64,000 nt of DNA, from assembly GCA_964035015.1 (NCBI GenBank), contig OZ035998.1, positions 20,667,227 through 20,731,226 on the forward strand, in the 5' to 3' direction. A program made the position numbers and the translations under genes. Below are positions 11,439-64,000 of this stretch, in pieces. Positions within the stretch are counted from its first letter, which is position 1. Every line of letters begins with the position of its first letter. Source of the stretch: Corallium rubrum (lineage: Eukaryota; Cnidaria; Anthozoa; Scleralcyonacea; Coralliidae). Below the pieces are notes generated by a model, which worked only from the letters and a program-made list of their open reading frames with translations, was not told where the DNA came from and did no database searches.

Positions 11439-12248
11439 TAGGCTCGATTTCCAGCCTTATCTCGACTCGCGGGACTTCACCCGCGTACGAACGGCTGGAC
11501 GCGTGAGCGGCTTGTTATGTCTGTGACGTAATGCATAATTTTCACACGGCAAACATATTTTTGTATTCATCCAACCAACACTATAATATAAACAGAGTCA
11601 GTGACCGATAAATCGCAGATGTTTGAAATGGCAGAAATGCAGCAAAGACACGACTTATAATTTAGTGAGCTTCGTGAACTGAAGCAAGGTGGAATCTTTT
11701 CTTATGGACATCTTTAATCAAGAATTAGGCCCGCCATTTCACGAAGACACAAACGGTATTAATGTAAATAAACAATCTAACATTCACCAGGTTCAATTCG
11801 CTTTTTAGCATCTTCGTCGTTCTATAAATCGTCGCCGAACTCTGCCGTGATTCAAACTGACTTGAGAAACCGCATCAGATCATCTTCCATGAAAAAAATC
11901 AAAGGCCAAATCGCAGTTGTGATTGATTTCGACTTAGGTTTTACGATATCAACAAACTATTGACGCTGACTGAAATATCAGTAATTTCCTGACCTAGTAA
12001 TGGTCACGTTAAAGAAATAATCTTCAAAAGTTTCGAAAATTCGGTCGTACGCCTCACTTATTATAGCTTTCCATTGACCGCCACTTTGGGCTGTCACGAT
12101 AATTTAACACAAATGTTCAATAATATATGCCTGCTGAAAATGTGCAGGCGCGTTTGTGATTGGTGGAAATTGACAATGAGAAGCTCACGAGCCCAGCCGT
12201 GATTTCGGGGCGGGTCGCAGCCCGAAATAAGGCTGGAAACCGAGCCTA
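11439..12248. mobile_element. Mutator-like element, 9-bp TSD GTAGTGATC
   Basis: Ends TAGGCTCGATTTCCAGCC and inverse TAGGCTCGGTTTCCAGCC; GTAGTGATC directly outside both ends (11430-11438; 12249-12257). Confidence 0.85.
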
Positions 12249-12329
12249 GTAGTGATCATCCTTACTTGCAGCCAGTGGCTGAATTACGAAGGACGCAGAT
12301 CAACGTGGCCGTGTCGAGGCATATCAAAG

Positions 12330-12480
12330 GCGCTCCAGGCAGCCGCCATACGACACTGTTGAGACCACGGATCACAGCTAAGATGTTAGGTGTTGATTTT
12401 ACGGAGGGAGGAAAACCAGAGAACCGGCGAAAAATCCTCGAAGCACAGGAGAGATCAACTAGGTACGTAGGAAAATAGGT
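12330..12480 (+). repeat. dispersed GGAGGGAGGAAAACC repeat, copy 1 (copy 2 at 15230-15320)
   Basis: GGTGTTGATTTTACGGAGGG, GGAAAACCAGAGAACC and CTCGAAGCACAGGAGAGA recur at 15238-15310 in the same orientation. Confidence 0.75.
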
Positions 12481-12599
12481 AGGTAAGTGGAAGGCTGGAT
12501 AAATAGGTACTTGAGAAAATCGTTTATGCATGCCCACAATAACTAGCCTCGAACAAAACAATATTGATTGCCAAATGGAGGGGTTGAGATTTAGTAAAA

Positions 12600-12990
12600 A
12601 AAATACAAAAACAAGAAAATGTTTACAAGGTACACACGTGAAACGCACAAGCTGTTACAGACCTGCAAGCAAGTTGTTACAAGGCTGTTCAACAGGCTGT
12701 CACCGTCATGTGTTCGCACTGGCTGTCCCAGTCCGTTAACATGTCTGTAACAGGTTGTTGACAACTTGTAACAAGACTGATGACTCCAACAGACTGATGA
12801 CAAGTTGTTCCAACAACCTGTTACTGCTCTGCACTCAACAAGTTGTTAGCAGGCTGATACTCACAAGGTTGTAGCATCTTCTTGAATGAACAGCATTGTT
12901 ACAACCTGTTGACAGCCTTGCTACAAGCATGTTGCGAACACATCCTGTTGACAAGCTGAGATTTTTACGTGTGTAATTTGTAATCACAGG
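12600..12990. repeat. degenerate GTTGTTACAAGCTGTTAACAG tandem repeat
   Basis: Many variants of CAAGTTGTTACAAGGCTG and CAGGCTGTTGACAAC. No gene. Confidence 0.6.
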
Positions 12991-13010
12991 GGTTACACCC
13001 CACATCTCAC

Positions 13011-60293
<47,283 letters not shown>

Positions 60294-60610
60294 TGAATCT
60301 TGACGATCTTCTCGAGGATTTGACATGATTTGACGTGCATATACTGTATAAATATACCTCTTTTCAGCTTGCTTCTCGTTCCTCAACGCTTTGGTAGTGA
60401 CGTTCGTTGCTTAGTACCGTACCCCGGGCTCGTAGGACCTCTTGCCTGGAGTGAAACTGACACTCCTTCAGTCTTGGTTCCGTCTGGTAATGTTTTTATT
60501 GCAAAACCTTTATTTGTCTGGCGTTTCTAAGACCCAGAACTACTTTTTGCAATATCCAATTGTTTCGACTACGAGAATAATCACGTTTCTCATCTGATAG
60601 GGGACCAGAA
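60294..60610. promoter_or_regulatory. candidate bidirectional promoter between NEK8-like gene and divergent gene
   Basis: The two predicted start codons point away from each other and are 317 bp apart, so 5' UTRs and promoters must share this interval. I see no TATA box I would trust. The call rests on geometry only. Confidence 0.4.
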
Positions 60611-60992
60611 ATGGCGGTCAATACTGGTGTGAGGATCCTTGAACTGCAGAGTGGGGTTGATTTGGAAAGACAGTTTTTTCGCTTGCAGAAAGGTAGCTGA
60701 AAACTATCTAACTATGTTGTCTCTTAATTGCACTTAGAAGTAGTTTGTTATCCTTTCTACTTATAAGTTTTGTACAGTTATTGAGCTTGTTAATAAACTA
60801 GTAATTGTCGTGCTGTTACATAACTTTAAATCGTTACTCCAAAGGATTGTTATTAATATATACTTGTAATCAAATTATGAAACACTACACAACAGTGAAA
60901 GTGAAACACTGAGGCTGACTTCTTGTACTAATATCCTTGTATTGACTGAATGGCTGTTATTTCAATCAGATCTACCTGGAATGACCAAGCAG
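60611..60992 (+). CDS. 5' exons of an unrecognised plus-strand gene, divergent from the NEK8-like gene
   Basis: Exon 1 (60611-60692) starts at an ATG in a good context (CCAGAAATGG) and encodes MAVNTGVRILELQSG then VDLERQFFRLQK, ending AAAG|GTAGCTG in phase 1. A candidate 23-nt exon 2 (60970-60992), between TTTCAATCAG and CAG|GTATTG, continues the frame as DLPGMTKQ. Phases agree and neither exon has a stop. I do not recognise the family. Later exons were not identified with confidence in 61-64 kb; the gene may run out of the window. Exon 1 is the stronger part; the micro-exon could be chance. Confidence 0.5.
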
Positions 60993-61105
60993 GTATTGTA
61001 AATTGGATTTCAGGATCTGCACTTGTAAGCATATCGTATTACTGTACATATATTGATTACCGTTGATTGCATCTAAGGATGGACACAGTTGATATTAAAA
61101 GAAAC

Positions 61106-61252
61106 ATTACCTCAGGCCAGCTTTAAGTTTCCCCAGAGCATTTGACAGGTTTCTTTTAGCTCAACCAAGCACCGTAAGACTGATCAAACCTGATTGGTTG
61201 AGCTAAATAGAAACATGTTGAATGCTCTTGGGAAACCTTGAAGTTTGACAAT
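61106..61252. mobile_element. palindromic MITE
   Basis: AAGTTTCCCCAGAGCATT and GAATGCTCTTGGGAAAC; inner TTTAGCTCAACCAA and TTGGTTGAGCTAAA. Confidence 0.7.
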
Positions 61253-61829
61253 TGTGTTATCAACCATGTTCATCCTTATGGATGCTATCGATGGTATTTG
61301 ACTATATAATATCTGAGTTCTGATTAATCAAGGCATGGTGACAGGTCTGTGAAAATGCTATGGAAAAATACTGTATCAGACCATGGTTTGGATGGTGGAT
61401 ACTATGCATTTTTACGGCTCATGCGTGCAATGATGGTACAAAGATTTACAAATTAAAATACTGTTTCAGTTTCAGGATACATATTACAAAGTCAAATAAT
61501 ATGAGATTACCATATTTATTCCAGTAGATGCCCTGGGCATTTACTGAAAAATTGAGCTCTAAAGAGGGCATTTATTAGAGAGAGGGGTTTATTAGAGAGG
61601 CATTTATTTCAAAATTTGATATTTCAATTATTAAAAAAAATCATCACAAAAATATTTATCAGACTAAGGTCTTGACAGAATGGACCAAGCTGCAGATGAG
61701 GTTTGTATAAAAATGACCAACTGAAGGTCATATATTTTCCTGTATGTACAGATCACCAAGTAAACAAGGTTCATAAATTCTGTCTTTTTTGTATCAGCAT
61801 AATTGGATGTGATATTTGATACAAATATC

Positions 61830-62410
61830 CATATTCTCATTCCCAGGGCCATTTTGAAATTGGGAGGATGGGAAAAGGCCCTGGCATCAGCTCGTCACAT
61901 TACTGTACCCAGAAATACTGGTGTAATATTCTACCTTTGATATATGAAAACATATACGAGATAATTTGTATGATTTACAACAACCCTTTTAATAGTTCAC
62001 ATTCTGACAAATCTTAAACCACAACGTAGGAACAACGTAGGACGAACTTACATGCCTCCCCCCATAATACCATGCCAGTAATTTATGTAATTATCAACTT
62101 CCGGTTTGGAACACTACAACTGGGTGAATTAGCAGTTTAGTTTAGTATGCAAAATCATTCTGAGTAATGGCTATCCTGTGGGAAAAGTTCTTTCTAGTGA
62201 TGGTCCCATTTGTCCCATTGGCCCCATTGAAGCTATTTGATCATACCTGTACCTGGACTAACTGGTGCAAAACTATGCATAATATTATATGTTTCTTGGG
62301 AAATGTTTAAGGAAAGCAATCAACCAATGAAAATGCAGAGTCACTGGTCAGCTGATTCAAGGGCCTTTTCCAACCCTCTCAATTTCAAAAAAGCCCTGGG
62401 AATGAGGTTG
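61830..62410. mobile_element. Mutator-like MITE, fourth copy of the CCCAGGGC family
   Basis: Ends CATATTCTCATTCCCAGGGC and (inverted) CAACCTCATTCCCAGGGC; flanks ACAAATATC and ACAAAATATC suggest an eroded 9-10 bp duplication. Confidence 0.75.
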
Positions 62411-63010
62411 ACAAAATATCAAAAAGCTTTTAATAGTTTTACTTGAGAGCCATATATACTTTATTAACTTCATTTACCCAGTCTGTACAGGATAATATTA
62501 ATATCAGATCAGCCCAGGTTTTTCTTGTGCTAAAGGAACTTTTCTTGCAGCTGGTTTGTACTGTCAACTGTCAAGACCATGGTGGTATTTTCCTGATATT
62601 TTCCTGACAGTGTACATACCTTGTTCTCTTTCATTAAATAAGCTATATACAGCATACTTACAGTAACAGTTAGTAAATAAATAAATACTGTTAAATATCA
62701 GGGAATTATGCTTTTACCAGTATACTTACCTTTCCCTCCATGAGTTGGTTAAAAATGGCTTCTTTATTCTTTTACTCTGTTTATTGCCAGAAAATTTTAA
62801 TCGTCAAAAGGAGAAACAAGTGATTAACCCATTTCTGCCTGAACCAGGCAGCAAAAAACGGCTCTTTGTTTTTTTTTACTCTGTTTAAATATCTAATGCC
62901 AGACAATTTTACTCCTTGAAGGGAGAACTCTCAGGCATATTCTAGGCAGCAATGGGCCAATTATTGATACCTCATCAATATACTGTCTTTTGAAAGAGTG
63001 CAATGGGATC
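62411..63010. other. non-coding, diverged CCAGACAATTTTACTCC repeats
   Basis: Two loose copies of TTTTACTCTGTTTA..TGCCAGA..ATTTTA near 62770 and 62880, related to the 47062-47210 array. No gene recognised. Confidence 0.45.
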
Positions 63011-63039
63011 CTCAAGGCATCTCTATTAATTTTACAGTT

Positions 63040-63222
63040 TAGACCTTATTCAGAAATGGCCGCCGAATTAAAATTCTTTTATATACATATAAATTAGCCT
63101 TTATGAACTCGTTTTCATGTATGAAATTCAAAATAATTTTTACTTTAAAACGAGGTCATAAGGGCTAATTTATATGCACATAAAAGAATTCTAATTCGGC
63201 GGCCATTTTTGAATAAGGTCTA
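63040..63222. mobile_element. MITE with TAGACCTTATTCA ends
   Basis: TAGACCTTATTCAGAAATGG and inverse, CCGCCGAATTA.., TAAATTAGCCTTTATG and inverse. Intact relative of the split element at 13604-14923. Confidence 0.8.
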
Positions 63223-63229
63223 TTAAAGA

Positions 63230-63421
63230 GAAGTCAGAAGAGAATCAGAGAATCGTATTTTTGATGTTGGGTTACCTGTGGTATAAGCTCAGGCCGCGCG
63301 TTTTGGAGAGATCCTCCAGTTTTTTCTTGTCCCACGTCCTCCTCGATCTCCAAAACGCGCGGCCTCAGCTTATATCACAGATAACCCAACATCAAAAATA
63401 CGATTCTCTTCTGACTTCTAG
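63230..63421. mobile_element. palindromic MITE
   Basis: AGAAGTCAGAAGAGAATC and inverse; inner GGCCGCGCGTTTTGGAGA and inverse. Both this and the previous MITE sit within a wider inverted pair (CATCTCTATTAATTTTA at 63018 and inverse at 63425). Confidence 0.75.
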
Positions 63422-63510
63422 CTCTTATAAAATTAATAGAGATGCCTGCGGAAGAGGCTAAACTGATTCAACCAGAGGCTCTTCTTTAAGCTAAACCATT
63501 GTAACACTAT

Positions 63511-63960
63511 TTTTAGCATCATCACCATTTGGCAATACTTGTCTTACATTATCTGACACCATGCATCAGACAAAGCATTTGACAAAGCTAAACTACCTGA
63601 ACAGAACTTGTCACTATCTAACAGACGGCATTCGTGGATGCTGACAGATGGTTGAGGTTTGTCGGATGCCTGTCCGACCAGAGACCAGAACCATCTGGCA
63701 CCATCTGTTAACCATGCAGGTGCATCCTACACAATCTGACACCATGCATGCATAAGACAAAGCATTTGACAAAGCTGAACTGCCTGAACTGTCACTATCT
63801 GAACTTTCGGCATAGCCATTCAGGTAATATATTTACTATATCTGACAATATCAGACAGGCATCTGAGAAACCTCAACCATCTGTCACTGTCAGACAAGCA
63901 TCTGCCAGAGACCTGAACCATCTGACACCATCGGGAAAAGGGAAAGGATCAACACCTTGA
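63511..63960. repeat. diverged tandem repeat, ACAAAGCATTTGACAAAGCT units
   Basis: AGACAAAGCATTTGACAAAG, CTGACACCATGCAT and CTGAACNGNNCTTGTCACTA recur at 63555-63617 and 63736-63806, with AACCATCTGNCACCATC words between. No gene. Confidence 0.65.
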
Positions 63961-64000
63961 TCGACACGCTGATCGGCAGGCTGTTCGATGAGCTGATCGA

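Overview
The window looks like animal nuclear DNA, most probably from a cnidarian (coral or anemone). It is AT-rich, with small exons bounded by GT-AG introns, very large introns, and a dense nested population of small inverted-repeat DNA transposons, tRNA- and 5S-derived SINE-like sequence, Penelope-like remnants and long simple-sequence arrays. The taxon is an inference from repeat style and gene structure; nothing in the sequence fixes it.

The backbone is one host gene on the minus strand: a NEK8-like (NIMA-related) protein kinase. I rebuilt seven exons whose phases join exactly: 60293-60247, 58901-58696, 39393-39332, 35227-35051, 23794-23745, 19107-19026 and 13219-13011. Together they encode a start codon and an apparently complete kinase domain (about 278 residues) spread over 47 kb. 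The C-terminal part (an RCC1 propeller in NEK8 relatives) is not seen and probably lies to the left of the window. A plus-strand gene appears to start at 60611, only 317 bp from the NEK8-like start, which suggests a shared bidirectional promoter.

Intron 2 (39394-58695) holds the most unusual feature: a putative 14.1 kb mobile element (39948-54086). It has related inverted termini, TTA on both sides, and short palindromes repeated near both ends. It carries three spliced gene models that are open throughout: (i) a 7-exon, 473-residue protein with a permuted (beta-class) DNA amino-methyltransferase-like domain whose DPPY position reads DIPK; (ii) a 363-residue protein with four 26-residue repeats and a possible BRCT/DBF4-N-like C-terminus; (iii) a 127-residue protein whose first exon lies inside another transposon. 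No transposase was recognised.

Region by region: 1-13 kb is transposons, including a 6.9 kb palindrome with TTAA flanks (1936-8851) that contains two further nested elements, then a Penelope-like remnant with hammerhead-ribozyme-like cores. 13-35 kb is kinase exons within hAT-like, Mutator-like, Harbinger-like and TTAA-flanked MITEs, a CAGA/CGGA array and a tRNA-headed repeat family. 35.2-39.1 kb (kinase intron 3) is almost all tandem repeat. 39.9-54.1 kb is the gene-carrying element. 54-60 kb has more MITEs and a decayed hAT transposase. 60-64 kb is the divergent gene start and more MITEs.

Most long open frames here (in the 5-7, 17.6-18.4, 35-39 and 59.2-59.5 kb arrays) are tandem-repeat artefacts and are not called as genes.
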